Assembly: GCF_020400605.1 (NCBI RefSeq) | Contig: NZ_JAINRD010000011.1 | Coordinates: forward strand, 62,001-126,000 | Reading direction: 5' to 3' | DNA from: Streptomyces aculeolatus | GTDB lineage: Bacteria; Actinomycetota; Actinomycetes; Streptomycetales; Streptomycetaceae | DNA length: 64,000 nt | In this document: in pieces, positions 8,349 to 16,988 of the stretch | How positions within the stretch are numbered: the stretch's first letter is position 1 | Layout: each line of letters opens with the position of its first letter | Notes under the pieces: model-generated | Told to the model about the DNA's origin: nothing | What the model saw: only the letters and a program-made list of their open reading frames with translations | The model's database searches: none | Program-made: the position numbers and the translations under genes

Positions 8349-8450
8349 CCGCCGCCCCGCTCACCGCCCGAGCACGGCCGCCAACGGCGGCGTACGGGCG
8401 GCACGGGCCGCGGCACCGCGGGCGGGCCGGGGGTGGGTGGGGGGTTCTCG

Positions 8451-9320
8451 TCATCTGGTGAGTTCCGCGGGGTGGTCGAGGCGGGTGAGCTTGTGCGGGT
8501 TGCGTACGACGTAGATGCGGCTGATCTTCCCGCCGGCCAGTTCCAGGCTCACCGCCCCCGGCTCGCCGTCGAACGCGAGCCGGCCCGCGGGGGCGCCGTT
8601 CAGCCAGACGAGGGCGGACTCCAGCGCCGACCGGTTCACCCGCGCCAGCAGCTCCGCCACCGGGAGGGCGCCGCGGACCGGGGAGAGCGCGGTGGCCACG
8701 ATCCCGCCGCCGTCGGCGACGAGGACCACGTCCGGGGCCATGACCTCCAGCAGCTCCCGCAACTCCCCCGTGTGCAGCGCGGCGAGGAACCGCGCCACCA
8801 CGGCCTGCTGCTCGGACCGGCTCACCCGCACCCGCGGGCGGCGGGCCGCCACGTGGCCGCGGGCCCGCCGGGCGATCTGCCGCACGGTCGCCGCCGGCTT
8901 GCCGACGGCCCCGGCGATCTCGCCGTACGGCACGTCGAAGACCTCGCGGAGCACGAACACCGCGCGCTCCGTGGGCCCGAGCGTCTCCAGCACGGTGAGC
9001 ATCGCCATCGACACGCTCTCGGCGAGCACGACGTCCTCGGCGACGTCGTGCGTCGTGAGCAGCGGCTCCGGCAGCCACTCGCCGACGTAGTCCTCGCGCC
9101 GGCGCGCCAGCGTCCGCAGGCGGTTGAGCGACTGCCGGGTGACGGTCCGCACGAGGTACGCCCGCGCGTCCCGCACCCCCGACCGGTCGGCGCCGGCCCA
9201 CCGCAGCCAGGACTCCTGGAGGACGTCCTCCGCGTCCGCCGCCGAGCCGAGGATCTCGTAGGCGACGGTGAAGAGCAGGCCGCGGTGGGTGACGAACGGG
9301 TCGTCGGGCGCGGTCGTCAT
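8451..9320 (-). CDS. ECF sigma factor of the SigJ/ECF41 type with C-terminal NTF2-like domain
   Basis: A 289-residue sigma factor. Region 2 spans about residues 10-75 (FTVAYEILGSAADAEDVLQE) and region 4 about 110-170, with an LGPTERAVFVLREVF helix and PYGEIAGAVGKPAATVRQIARRA recognition helices. A SnoaL-like extension (about 180-289) follows, the built-in regulatory domain of this group, which replaces a separate anti-sigma factor. Its ATG overlaps the stop of the carboxymuconolactone-decarboxylase-like gene (ATGA at 9317-9320). That pairing is the known genetic signature of these sigma factors and suggests a redox or oxidative-stress response. Confidence 0.92.
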   Translation of the reverse strand: MTTAPDDPFVTHRGLLFTVAYEILGSAADAEDVLQESWLRWAGADRSGVRDARAYLVRTVTRQSLNRLRTLARRREDYVGEWLPEPLLTTHDVAEDVVLAESVSMAMLTVLETLGPTERAVFVLREVFDVPYGEIAGAVGKPAATVRQIARRARGHVAARRPRVRVSRSEQQAVVARFLAALHTGELRELLEVMAPDVVLVADGGGIVATALSPVRGALPVAELLARVNRSALESALVWLNGAPAGRLAFDGEPGAVSLELAGGKISRIYVVRNPHKLTRLDHPAELTR

Positions 9321-9886
9321 GCCCTGCCGGCGGCTTCCGGGCGAACGGCCGGCGGGACTTCGCACGACTCCGAGAAGCCCTGCGAGGTGATCCCGTGCGC
9401 CGTGTTCGCCCGTGTCGACATGTTGGCGTACGCCACGAACACGGTCAGCTCCACGAGACCCGCCGGGCCGAGCTGCGCCAGCAGGCTCGCCGACTGCTCG
9501 TCGGTGACGGCCGTCGGCGTGACCGACATCGCCTCCGCGTACGCCATCACCTCCCGCTCCAGCGGCGAGAACACCTCCGAGTCCCGCCACCGCGGCACCT
9601 GGCCGGCCTTCGCCATGTCCAGGTCCTCGTGCTGCGCCTGGTAGTAGCCGACGTCCAGGCACCAGCTGCACCCGACGAGCGCGGCGACGGCCATGTGCGC
9701 GAACGACTTCAGACTCGCGTCGACGGCGTGCCACGACGCCACCTTCGCCGAGAACTCCTGGTTGGCGGCGGCCAACGCGGGGTGGTTGAACAGGACCTCC
9801 ACCGGCTCGGGCACTCCGCCGAACCGCGCCGCCATGGCCTCCTCCAGCTCGCGGGGAAGCTCCGCCTTGGGAACACGCACCGTCAC
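9317..9886 (-). CDS. Carboxymuconolactone decarboxylase (AhpD-like) family protein
   Basis: A 189-residue all-helical protein with the AhpD-type redox motif CSWCLDVGYYQAQHED, whose CxxC pair and downstream His form the peroxidase-like active site. Members usually reduce peroxides or act as redox partners rather than decarboxylases. I chose the GTG at 9886, which sits five bases after AAGGAG; a longer ATG start eleven codons upstream would place that site inside the gene. It is translationally coupled to the downstream SigJ-type sigma factor and is probably part of that factor's regulon. Confidence 0.88.
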   Translation of the reverse strand: MTVRVPKAELPRELEEAMAARFGGVPEPVEVLFNHPALAAANQEFSAKVASWHAVDASLKSFAHMAVAALVGCSWCLDVGYYQAQHEDLDMAKAGQVPRWRDSEVFSPLEREVMAYAEAMSVTPTAVTDEQSASLLAQLGPAGLVELTVFVAYANMSTRANTAHGITSQGFSESCEVPPAVRPEAAGRA

Positions 9887-9987
9887 GATCTCTCCTTGGT
9901 CAGACGATCTGGTGCTCATCCAGACACCGCCCGCCCCCCGGGCGTGACACCCGGGGGCGGGCGGCCAGGCCTCGCCGGAGGGACGCC

Positions 9988-10869
9988 TCAGGAGTCCGGT
10001 TCGGTTTCCAGGGTGGTGAGTTCGGACGCGGCGCGGTCGGCCGCCCTGCGGGACTCGCGGGCGGTGCGGGCGGTGGCGGCGGCCGTGCGCCGGGCCCGGG
10101 TGAGGGCTTCGCGGGCCTGGGATTCGGCCTCCTCGGCGGCCCGGAGCTTCTCGGTCAGCTCGGCGACGCGGGCTGCGGCCTCGTCGAGCCGGGTCTCCGC
10201 CTTGTCCCGCCCGCCCTCGTCGCGGTGCAGGGCCTTCTCCTGGTCGCGGGCCCGGCGCTCGGCGGCCCGGGCCTCCTCACGGACCCGGTCCAGCTCCGCC
10301 GCGCGGGCCTTGGCCGGGTCCTCGACGACCTTGAGGTGGCGCTTGCGGGCGGGACGGGACGCGGGAGCGGATGCGGGGGCGGCGGCGGAGGCGGTGGCCG
10401 GGAAGCCGGGGCGGGTGGTCAGCGGTTTCGCGAGGTGGCCCGCCGCCCACTCGCCGGCGGCCTCCGGGTCGGCGAGTACGGCGTGGAGGGTGGTCTCGAC
10501 CTCGTGCTGGACGGCGTCGCCGACCGGCTGGCCGGCCTCCGCGGCGAGCCGCCGGGCCTCGCGGGCGAGTTCGGCGACCAGCGCGTTGCGCTGGCGGGTC
10601 AGCTCGCGCAACTGCTCCCCCGCGAGCCGTTCCTGCGCGGCACGCAGGCCCTCCCCGAGCCGGCGCAGCGCGTCGACCTGCTCGGGTGCGGAGCGCACCA
10701 GCAGGTTGCCGGCCCAGGCGGCGAGGGTCGGCTTGCGCAGCGCGGCGATCTGCTTGGCGAGGGCCGGCTCCTTGGCCGTGCGCGCCGCGGCGACGTGCCG
10801 GCCGCGGGCGGCGACGAACTCGCCGGGCGGCAGCGCGTACAGCTCGTCGGCGACGCTCTCCAGGTCCAT
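9988..10869 (-). CDS. Alanine-rich coiled-coil protein of unknown function
   Basis: A 293-residue protein rich in Ala, Arg and Glu. It opens with DLESVADELYALPPGEF and a first helical domain (to about residue 130) ending with tryptophan-containing AAGEWAAGHLAKPL. An Ala/Pro linker (about 140-160) leads to a continuous predicted coiled coil (about 175-285) full of heptad-spaced A, L and E. Similar proteins are common and uncharacterised in Streptomyces; the first domain recurs on its own. The ATG has GGAGGAG upstream. It is transcribed away from the ArsR-type regulator and shares a 69-bp promoter region with it. Function unknown. Confidence 0.8.
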   Translation of the reverse strand: MDLESVADELYALPPGEFVAARGRHVAAARTAKEPALAKQIAALRKPTLAAWAGNLLVRSAPEQVDALRRLGEGLRAAQERLAGEQLRELTRQRNALVAELAREARRLAAEAGQPVGDAVQHEVETTLHAVLADPEAAGEWAAGHLAKPLTTRPGFPATASAAAPASAPASRPARKRHLKVVEDPAKARAAELDRVREEARAAERRARDQEKALHRDEGGRDKAETRLDEAAARVAELTEKLRAAEEAESQAREALTRARRTAAATARTARESRRAADRAASELTTLETEPDS

Positions 10870-10906
10870 CGCCCCATTCTCCTCCCGGTCGGCTCCGTGG
10901 GCTTCT

Positions 10907-10933
10907 AAAGAAACCTTTCTAAAGATATCTTTT
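10907..10933. promoter_or_regulatory. Twin AAAG-N4-CTTT operator sites
   Basis: AAAGAAACCTTT (10907-10918) and the perfect palindrome AAAGATATCTTT (10922-10933) lie 15 bp apart, centre to centre, in a conspicuously AT-rich island between the divergent coiled-coil and ArsR-type genes. The second ends five bases before the regulator's ATG. A dimeric winged-helix repressor could bind both and autoregulate. There is no ribosome binding site between the palindrome and the ATG, so the transcript may be leaderless. Confidence 0.55.
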
Positions 10934-10938
10934 GATAC

Positions 10939-11589
10939 ATGCCCGACCGCATCGACCTCACCGACGCCCGCGCCCTGCGCGCCTACGCCCACCCCACCCG
11001 GATGGAGCTGGTCGGCCTGCTCCGCCGGCACGGGCCGCTCACCGCCACCCGGGCCGCCGAGCTGACCGGGGAGTCCGTCGCCGGGTGCTCGTACCACCTG
11101 CGGATGCTCGCCAAGTACGGCCTCGTCGAGCAGAGCGGCGGCGGGCGGGGGCGGGAGAAGCCGTGGCGGGCCACGGCGCGTACGACCCACTGGGAGGCCG
11201 CGTACGACGACCCGTCCGCGACCGAGGCCGTCGGGGACCTGACGATGGCGCAGGTGGAGGCGTACGTGCGGAAGCTGGGCGCGGCGCTCGCGGACCGCCA
11301 CCGGCTGCCGCGGGAGTGGCAGGCCGCCGAGTACTCCGGCGACTGGAGCCTGTACCTCACCCCGGAGGAGCTGACCGGGCTGACGGAGGAGATGACCCGG
11401 CTGCTGTCCCGCTACGACGACCGCTTCGCCGACCCGGCGCGCCGCCCGGAGGGCGCCCGGCTGGTCAGCATGCTGCGCCTGGCCTTCGTCGCCCCCCAGG
11501 ACCCCGAGGAGCCGCCGGCCGCGGCGGACCCGGCGGCCCCGCCCCCCGACCCCCCGCAGCCCGCGCAGCCCGCGCAGCCCGCGCCGTGA
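10939..11589 (+). CDS. ArsR-type winged-helix transcriptional regulator
   Basis: A 216-residue regulator. The winged helix-turn-helix occupies about residues 8-85, with HPTRMELVGLLRRHGPLTA and the recognition region SVAGCSYHLRMLAKYGLVE. The middle part (about 100-175) is helical and may bind a ligand. The C terminus is a low-complexity Pro/Ala tail with repeated QPA. No metal-binding cysteine cluster is visible. The last codons overlap the GTG start of the MFS exporter (GTGA at 11586-11589), so regulator and exporter form one operon. That arrangement suggests drug- or metabolite-induced export controlled through the upstream AAAG-N4-CTTT sites. Confidence 0.88.
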   Translation: MPDRIDLTDARALRAYAHPTRMELVGLLRRHGPLTATRAAELTGESVAGCSYHLRMLAKYGLVEQSGGGRGREKPWRATARTTHWEAAYDDPSATEAVGDLTMAQVEAYVRKLGAALADRHRLPREWQAAEYSGDWSLYLTPEELTGLTEEMTRLLSRYDDRFADPARRPEGARLVSMLRLAFVAPQDPEEPPAAADPAAPPPDPPQPAQPAQPAP

Positions 11590-12887
11590 GACGCCCGCGC
11601 CGCCTCCCCGCCGTACCGCACCTGCTGCGCGACCGCCCCTTCCGCCGCTACTGGGCCGCCCAGAGCGTCTCCCTCCTCGGCGACGAGGTCCACCGCATCG
11701 CCCTCCCCCTCGCCGCCGTGCTGCTGCTCGGCGCCGGCGCCGCCGACATGGGCCTGCTCACCGCCGCGGCCCTGCTGCCCGCGCTGCTGTTCTCGATCCC
11801 CGCCGGCGCCTGGGCCGACCGCCGGCGCAGCCGCCGCCGGGTGATGATCGCCGCCGACCTCGGCCGGATGGCGGCCGTCGCCTCCGTGCCCGCGGCGTAC
11901 GCCCTCGACGCGCTGACCCTCACGCACCTGTACGCGGCGGCCTTCGCGGTCGGCACCCTCGGCGCGCTGTTCAACGTCTGCGCCGGCACCGTGTACGTCG
12001 CCCTGCTGCCCGTCGAGCGCTACGTCCAGGGCAGCTCGCTGCTCAACGGCAGCCGGGCACTGGCGTTCACGGCCGGGCCGGGTCTCGGCGGCGGTCTCGT
12101 CCAGGTGGCCACGGCGCCGTTCGCGCTGCTGCTGGACGCGCTCAGCTACCTCGTCTCCGCGCTCTTCCTCGGCCGGATCTCCCCGGCGGAACCGCCGCCC
12201 GCCGCGCGGGAAAGAGGCCGCGCGTCCGCGGGCATCCGGTGGGTCCTGCGGACCCCCGCGGTGCGCGCCTGCGCCGCCGCGGCCGCGACCCTCAACTTCT
12301 TCAACTTCATCTTCCAGGCCCTCTTCGTGCTCTATGCGACCGGCGAACTGGGCCTCGGCCCCGGGCTCCTGGGCCTCGTGCTCGGCGCCGGGGGCGTCGG
12401 CGGCCTGGTCGGCGCCGCGGTCGCGAGCCGGGTCGTGGCGCGGTTCGGGGTGGGCCCCGCGATGACCGCCGGGTTCGCCGGGTTCAGCGTGCCGCTGACG
12501 CTGATCCCGCTCGCGGGCGGGCCGACGCCGGTGGTCGCCGGGATGCTGCTGGCCGCGGAGTTCACCTCCGCGTTCGGCGTGATGATCCTCGACATCTCGG
12601 CCAACTCCTTCTTCGCCGCGGCCATCCCCGACGAGTTGCGCTCCCGCGTCCTCGGCGCCTTCCAGACCGTCAACTTCGGCGTCCGCCCGCTCGGCGCGCT
12701 CGCGGGCGGCGCGCTGGGCAGCGCGCTGGGCCTGCGGCCGACGCTGTGGGCGGCGACGGCCGGCGCGGCGCTGGCCGTGCTGTGGCTGCTGCCCTCGCCG
12801 GTGCCGCGTATCCGGCGGCTGCCCGGCGCGGGCACCGCAGGACCGGCCGCGGCGGAGGGCGGGGCGCCGGGGCCGGCGGCTGGGTAG
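11586..12887 (+). CDS. MFS exporter (MFS_3, enterobactin-exporter-like)
   Basis: A 433-residue major facilitator with about eleven to twelve hydrophobic helices. It opens with FRRYWAAQSVSLLGDEVHRIALPLA, the start typical of the MFS_3 group, followed by the loop 2-3 motif AGAWADRRRSRRRVM. The family exports macrolides, siderophores and other small molecules at the cytoplasmic membrane. The GTG start overlaps the regulator's TGA, a clear case of translational coupling. The C terminus is a disordered Ala/Gly/Pro tail. The substrate is unknown. Confidence 0.88.
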   Translation: MRRPRRLPAVPHLLRDRPFRRYWAAQSVSLLGDEVHRIALPLAAVLLLGAGAADMGLLTAAALLPALLFSIPAGAWADRRRSRRRVMIAADLGRMAAVASVPAAYALDALTLTHLYAAAFAVGTLGALFNVCAGTVYVALLPVERYVQGSSLLNGSRALAFTAGPGLGGGLVQVATAPFALLLDALSYLVSALFLGRISPAEPPPAARERGRASAGIRWVLRTPAVRACAAAAATLNFFNFIFQALFVLYATGELGLGPGLLGLVLGAGGVGGLVGAAVASRVVARFGVGPAMTAGFAGFSVPLTLIPLAGGPTPVVAGMLLAAEFTSAFGVMILDISANSFFAAAIPDELRSRVLGAFQTVNFGVRPLGALAGGALGSALGLRPTLWAATAGAALAVLWLLPSPVPRIRRLPGAGTAGPAAAEGGAPGPAAG

Positions 12888-12914
12888 CGGGCCGGCGTCC
12901 ATGCCCTTCCCGCC

Positions 12915-13700
12915 TCATGTGCGGGGTCGGGTGACCCTCAGGTCCGCCTCTATTCTCGCGACGGCCGCCAGCAGGTGCGGCAGCAGGTCGCGGCGTACCG
13001 ACTCGACCGAGTTCCGGCTCGCGTGCACGGGGATGTTGACCGCCGCGACCACCGCGCCGTCGCGGTCCCGGACCGGGGCCGCGACCGAGCGCAGGCCCTC
13101 CTCCAGCTCCTGGTCCACGATCGCGTACCCCTGCCGGCGCACCCGGGCCAGCTCGGCCCGCAGCGCCTGCGCCGAGGTGATCGTGCGCGGCGTCAGCGGG
13201 TCGAGGCGGGCGGCCGCGAGGCGCGTGTCGATCTCCGGCTGCGGCAGGTGGGCGACGATGACGCGGCCGACGGAGGTGACGTACGCGGGGAAGCGGGTGC
13301 CGACCGTGATCGCGGCGGTCATGATGCGGCTCGTGGGGACGCGGGCCACGTACACGATGTCCTCGCCGTCCAGCACGCACAGCGAGGACGACTCCCGCAC
13401 CTCGGCGACCAGCCGTTCGAGGTGCGGTTCCGCGATCTCCGGGAGCGAGAAGCTCGACAGGTAGGCGTAGCCCAGCTCCAGCACGCGCGGGGTGAGGCGG
13501 AAGAGGCGGCCGTCGCTCTGGACGTAGCCGAGGTCGACCAGGGTGAGCAGGAAGCGGCGGGCCGCGGCGCGCGTGAGGTCGCACTGGCGGGCGACGTCGC
13601 TGAGGGTCAGCTCGGGATGGTCCGCGTCGAAGGCGCGGATGACCGCGAGCCCGCGGTCGAAGGACTGGACGAAGTGTGGTTCCCGGCCCTGCACGTTCAT
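12915..13700 (-). CDS. IclR-family regulator, PcaR/PobR-like
   Basis: A 261-residue IclR protein. Its winged HTH (about 10-75) contains SFDRGLAVIRAF and LSDVARQCDLTRAAARRFLLTL, and the effector domain includes RIMTAAITVGTRFPAYVTSVGR. The sequence is closest to the PcaR/PcaU branch, which activates beta-ketoadipate pathway genes on sensing protocatechuate or beta-ketoadipate. The ATG at 13700 was chosen over an upstream in-frame start because the N terminus then matches the family. It is divergent from the aldehyde dehydrogenase and close to the CoA-transferase genes, its likely targets. Confidence 0.88.
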   Translation of the reverse strand: MNVQGREPHFVQSFDRGLAVIRAFDADHPELTLSDVARQCDLTRAAARRFLLTLVDLGYVQSDGRLFRLTPRVLELGYAYLSSFSLPEIAEPHLERLVAEVRESSSLCVLDGEDIVYVARVPTSRIMTAAITVGTRFPAYVTSVGRVIVAHLPQPEIDTRLAAARLDPLTPRTITSAQALRAELARVRRQGYAIVDQELEEGLRSVAAPVRDRDGAVVAAVNIPVHASRNSVESVRRDLLPHLLAAVARIEADLRVTRPRT

Positions 13701-13703
13701 ATC

Positions 13704-13733
13704 TTGCCTCGCCGCTCGCGTCGCATCTATGTT
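13704..13733 (+). promoter_or_regulatory. Predicted promoter of the aldehyde dehydrogenase gene
   Basis: TTGCCT (13704-13709) and TATGTT (13728-13733) are separated by 18 bp and lie about 60 bp before the aldehyde dehydrogenase ATG, starting just behind the divergent IclR start codon. An identical c-TATGTT-c box with the same 18-bp spacing appears before the ABC importer operon at 33318-33347. Confidence 0.4.
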
Positions 13734-13792
13734 CCCTGTGAGAATTGTCGTTCGCCTCGCGCACACGAGGAGTGGGCAGTGGAGGGGGAGTC

Positions 13793-15253
13793 ATGATCGT
13801 GCACCGCAACCTCCAGATCGGCGGCAGGGACGTGCCGGCCGCTTCGGAGCGTACGACCGAGGACTTCGACCCGTACACCGGCGAGGCGTTCGCGACCGTC
13901 GCCGCCGCCGGCGCGGCGGACGTGACGCGCGCGGTGGACGCCGCCGACGCGGCGTTCGCCGCGTGGTCCGCGACCGGTCCTGCCGCCCGCCGGCGGGTGT
14001 TCCGGCGGGCGGCCGACCTGCTGGAGTCGCGCGCCGACGACGCGGTGGCGCTGATGGCACGCGAGGTGGGGGCGACGGGCCCGTGGGCGCGGTTCAACGT
14101 CGGGCTCGCCGCGGAGTTCCTGCGCGAGACGGCCGCCGCGATGTCCCGGCCGCGCGGCGAGGTGCTGGCCACCAACGAGGAGGGCGCGCTCAGCCTCGCG
14201 TTACGGGAGCCGCTGGGCGTCGTCGCCGCGTTCGCGCCCTGGAACGCGCCGCTGATCCTCGGCACCCGCGCGGTCGCCGCGGCGCTCGGCGCGGGCAACA
14301 CCGTGGTGCTGAAGGCGAGCGAGCAGGCGCCGCTCTGCGGCGGGCTGTTCGTCGCCGACGTGCTGCGCGAGGCGGGGCTGCCGGACGGGGCGGTCGACGT
14401 GCTCACCAACGACCCCGCGGACGCCGCCGACGTCGCCTCGGCGCTCATCGCCGACGAGCGGGTACGGGCCGTGAACTTCACCGGCTCCACCCGCACCGGC
14501 CGGATCGTCGGCGCACACGCCGCCCGGCATCTGAAGCCGGCGCTGCTGGAGCTGGGCGGGAAGAACGCGATCCTGGTGCTGGACGACGCGGACGTGGACC
14601 ACGCGGTGGCCGCGGCGGCGTTCGGCGCGTTCCACAACTCAGGGCAGATCTGCATGTCCGGCGACCGGATCCTCGTCCACGCCTCGCTGGCCGCGGAGTT
14701 CACGGAGAAGCTGGCCGCGAAGGCGGCGGCGCTTCCCACCGGGGACCCGCGCGATCCCGGCACCGTCCTCGGCCCGCTGATCAGCCCCGCGGCGGCGCGC
14801 CGGGTCGCGGGGCTGGTCACCGACGCGGTGGCGCGCGGCGCGACGGTGCCGGCGGGCGGCGGGGCCCCGGCGGGGGCGCTGCACCCGGCGACGGTCCTCA
14901 CCGGGGTGCCGCACGACGCGGCGCTGTACGGCGAGGAGGCGTTCGGCCCGGTGGTCTCGCTGGCGGAGTTCGCGGACGACGACGAGGCGGTGGCGCTCAC
15001 CAACGCCACCGACCGGGGCCTGACGTGCGGGATCCTGACGGAGAACGGCACGCACGGGCTGCGGTTGGCCCGGCGGATACGCACGGGCATCGTGCACATC
15101 GGGGACCAGACGATCGCGGACGAGCCGACGGCGCCGTTCGGCGGGGTGGGCGCGAGCGGCTTCGGGCGGTTCGGCGGGCGGTGGGGGCTGGAGGCGTTCA
15201 GCAACACGCGGTGGGTGACGCTGGCGACGCGGCACGCCCCCTATCCGTTCTAG
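13793..15253 (+). CDS. NAD(P)-dependent aldehyde dehydrogenase, vanillin/benzaldehyde dehydrogenase-like
   Basis: A 486-residue ALDH of normal length. Catalytic Cys287 lies in HNSGQICMSGDR and the general base Glu253 in LLELGGKNA. The cofactor loop NFTGSTRTGR is intact. The overall sequence resembles salicylaldehyde/vanillin dehydrogenases, which oxidise aromatic aldehydes to acids that feed the beta-ketoadipate pathway. The ATG at 13793 follows GGAGGGGGAG; an in-frame start further upstream lacks such a site. Divergent from the PcaR-like regulator and convergent with the CoA-transferase genes. The aromatic substrate is inferred from similarity and context. Confidence 0.88.
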   Translation: MIVHRNLQIGGRDVPAASERTTEDFDPYTGEAFATVAAAGAADVTRAVDAADAAFAAWSATGPAARRRVFRRAADLLESRADDAVALMAREVGATGPWARFNVGLAAEFLRETAAAMSRPRGEVLATNEEGALSLALREPLGVVAAFAPWNAPLILGTRAVAAALGAGNTVVLKASEQAPLCGGLFVADVLREAGLPDGAVDVLTNDPADAADVASALIADERVRAVNFTGSTRTGRIVGAHAARHLKPALLELGGKNAILVLDDADVDHAVAAAAFGAFHNSGQICMSGDRILVHASLAAEFTEKLAAKAAALPTGDPRDPGTVLGPLISPAAARRVAGLVTDAVARGATVPAGGGAPAGALHPATVLTGVPHDAALYGEEAFGPVVSLAEFADDDEAVALTNATDRGLTCGILTENGTHGLRLARRIRTGIVHIGDQTIADEPTAPFGGVGASGFGRFGGRWGLEAFSNTRWVTLATRHAPYPF

Positions 15254-15333
15254 TCACGCCCCCTCTCCGTTCCGGTACGGAGGGCAGGCCGCCCCGCACC
15301 CGGCCGGTCGGGGGGGCGGCGGTGCCGCACCGG

Positions 15334-16110
15334 TCAGGCCGCTCCCCCGGCCTTCAGGGCGCGCAGGGCCGCCAGTTCCGCCGCCGTCGGCTCCGGCGTG
15401 GTGCGTACCACCGGCGCCGTGCGCAGGTCCCAGCCCGTTGCCGCACGGGCCTGCGCCGGGGTCGCGCCCGGGTGGACGTCGGTCAGCGTCAGTTCCGCCG
15501 TGTCCGGGGCCGGGCGCAGGATGCCCAGGTCGGTGATGACCGCGGTGGGGCCGCGGCCGGGCAGGCCGAGCCGGGTCCGCGAGCCGGGGCCCGTGCCGTG
15601 GCCGATCGAGGTGACGAAGTCCAGGGCGGGGACGAGGCCGCGCCGGGTGTGGCGGAGTACGACGAGGACCTCGCCGCAGTGCGCCGCGATCTCCGGGGCG
15701 CCGCCCGCGCCGGGCAGGCGCAGGTCGGGGCGGCCGGGGGCGGTGCGGACGAGGGTGGTGTTGATGTTGGCGTGGCGGTCGAGCTGGGCGGCGCCGAGGA
15801 AGCCGACGTCGATCCGGCCGGGCTGCAGCCAGTAGTTGAACAGCTCGGGTACGGAGACGACGGCGTCGGCGGTGTCGGCGAGTTCGCCGTCGCCGATGGA
15901 CTGCGGCAGCCGGCTCGGCCGGGCGCCGATGGCGCCGGATTCGTAGACGAGGACGAGGCCGGGGTTGGCGGTGCGGCGGGCCAGGTTGGCGGCGGTACTG
16001 GGCAGGCCGATGCCGACGAAGCAGGTGCGGGCGCCGGCCAGCGCGCGGGCTGCGTTGACCTCCATCAGCTCGTCTGCGGTCCACGCGGGGCCGGTCCCCG
16101 GCCGGGTCAC
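15334..16110 (-). CDS. pcaJ: 3-oxoadipate/3-oxoacid CoA-transferase, beta subunit
   Basis: A 258-residue class I CoA-transferase B subunit. The catalytic glutamate lies in LVYESGAIGARP, in the position of the glutamate that forms the covalent CoA thioester in this class. FVGIGLPSTAANLARR and FLGAAQLDRHANINTT are further family blocks. Together with the upstream subunit it would move CoA from succinyl-CoA to a 3-oxo acid such as 3-oxoadipate. The GTG start overlaps the TGA of the alpha subunit (GTGA at 16107-16110). The 3-oxoadipate specificity is inferred from the PcaR-like regulator and the PcaF-like thiolase; a ring-cleavage CoA-transferase of another pathway is the alternative. Confidence 0.75.
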   Translation of the reverse strand: MTRPGTGPAWTADELMEVNAARALAGARTCFVGIGLPSTAANLARRTANPGLVLVYESGAIGARPSRLPQSIGDGELADTADAVVSVPELFNYWLQPGRIDVGFLGAAQLDRHANINTTLVRTAPGRPDLRLPGAGGAPEIAAHCGEVLVVLRHTRRGLVPALDFVTSIGHGTGPGSRTRLGLPGRGPTAVITDLGILRPAPDTAELTLTDVHPGATPAQARAATGWDLRTAPVVRTTPEPTAAELAALRALKAGGAA

Positions 16111-16922
16111 CGGGGCGCTCCGCCGCGTACGTGCTCCGCCAGCCAGGCGGCGAACCCGGCGCGGTCGCGGGAGAGGGCGTCCCAGTCGCGGTAGTAGGCG
16201 TTGTCGCGTACGGAATAGCCCGCCGCGTACGAGGGGTGGGCGCCGCCGGGGACCTCGGCGACCGCGGTGACGGCCCAGCCCGGCAGCACGACCGCGCCGG
16301 GCCGCGGGCGCAGCTCGTCGACGACCTCCTCGACGGTGACCAGCGAGCGCCTGGCGGCGAGCACGGCCTCCTTCTGTACGCCGGTGAGCCCCCAGAACTG
16401 CACGTTGCCCGCGCGGTCGGCCTGCTGGGCGTGGACGACGGCGACGTCGGGGTTGACGGCGGCCACGGCGGCCAGCTCCTCGCCGGTGAACGGGCAGGTG
16501 ACGGGGGCGACGGTGGGGGTGCGGGCGGCGAGCCCGGTGCCGCGGTAGCCGCGCAGGACGGCGAACGGCAGTCCGGCCGCACCGGCGGCGTAGCGGTTCG
16601 CCATGCCGGCGTGGCTGTGCTCCTCGACCTCCAGCGGCCGGGGCCAGCCGTTCTCGACCGCGTCGCGGAAGCGGTGCAGCGAGCCGACGCCGGGGTTGCC
16701 GCCCCAGGAGAAGACGAGCTTGCGCACGAGCCCGGCGCCGATGAGCTGGTCGTAGATCAGGTCGGGGGTCATCCGCACCAGCGTCAGGTCGGTGGCGCCC
16801 CGGCGGATGACCTCGTGCGCCGCGGCGAACGGGATCAGGTGGGTGAAGCCCTCCATCGCGACCGTGTCGCCGTCGTGCACCAGCCCGGCCACCGCGTCCC
16901 GCAGGGTCAGGATCTCCGCCAC
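16107..16922 (-). CDS. pcaI: 3-oxoadipate/3-oxoacid CoA-transferase, alpha subunit
   Basis: A 271-residue class I CoA-transferase A subunit, with the N-terminal TLRDAVAGLVHDGDTVAMEG motif and the oxyanion-type FSWGGNPGVGS region. I chose the GTG at 16922, preceded by GGGGGAG, because the family begins about ten residues before this motif. Two upstream in-frame starts (16970, 17006) would add an atypical tail, and the second would start inside the inverted repeat at 16989-17020. It forms the heterodimer with the coupled beta subunit. Some resemblance to the IpdA-type subunits of steroid-ring degradation leaves substrate open. Confidence 0.75.
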   Translation of the reverse strand: MAEILTLRDAVAGLVHDGDTVAMEGFTHLIPFAAAHEVIRRGATDLTLVRMTPDLIYDQLIGAGLVRKLVFSWGGNPGVGSLHRFRDAVENGWPRPLEVEEHSHAGMANRYAAGAAGLPFAVLRGYRGTGLAARTPTVAPVTCPFTGEELAAVAAVNPDVAVVHAQQADRAGNVQFWGLTGVQKEAVLAARRSLVTVEEVVDELRPRPGAVVLPGWAVTAVAEVPGGAHPSYAAGYSVRDNAYYRDWDALSRDRAGFAAWLAEHVRGGAPR

Positions 16923-16988
16923 GCCGCCCCACTCCCCCGGATGTTCGCTCTGCGCACGAGAGTTCGTCACCACCCGGTCCGAGTCTGG

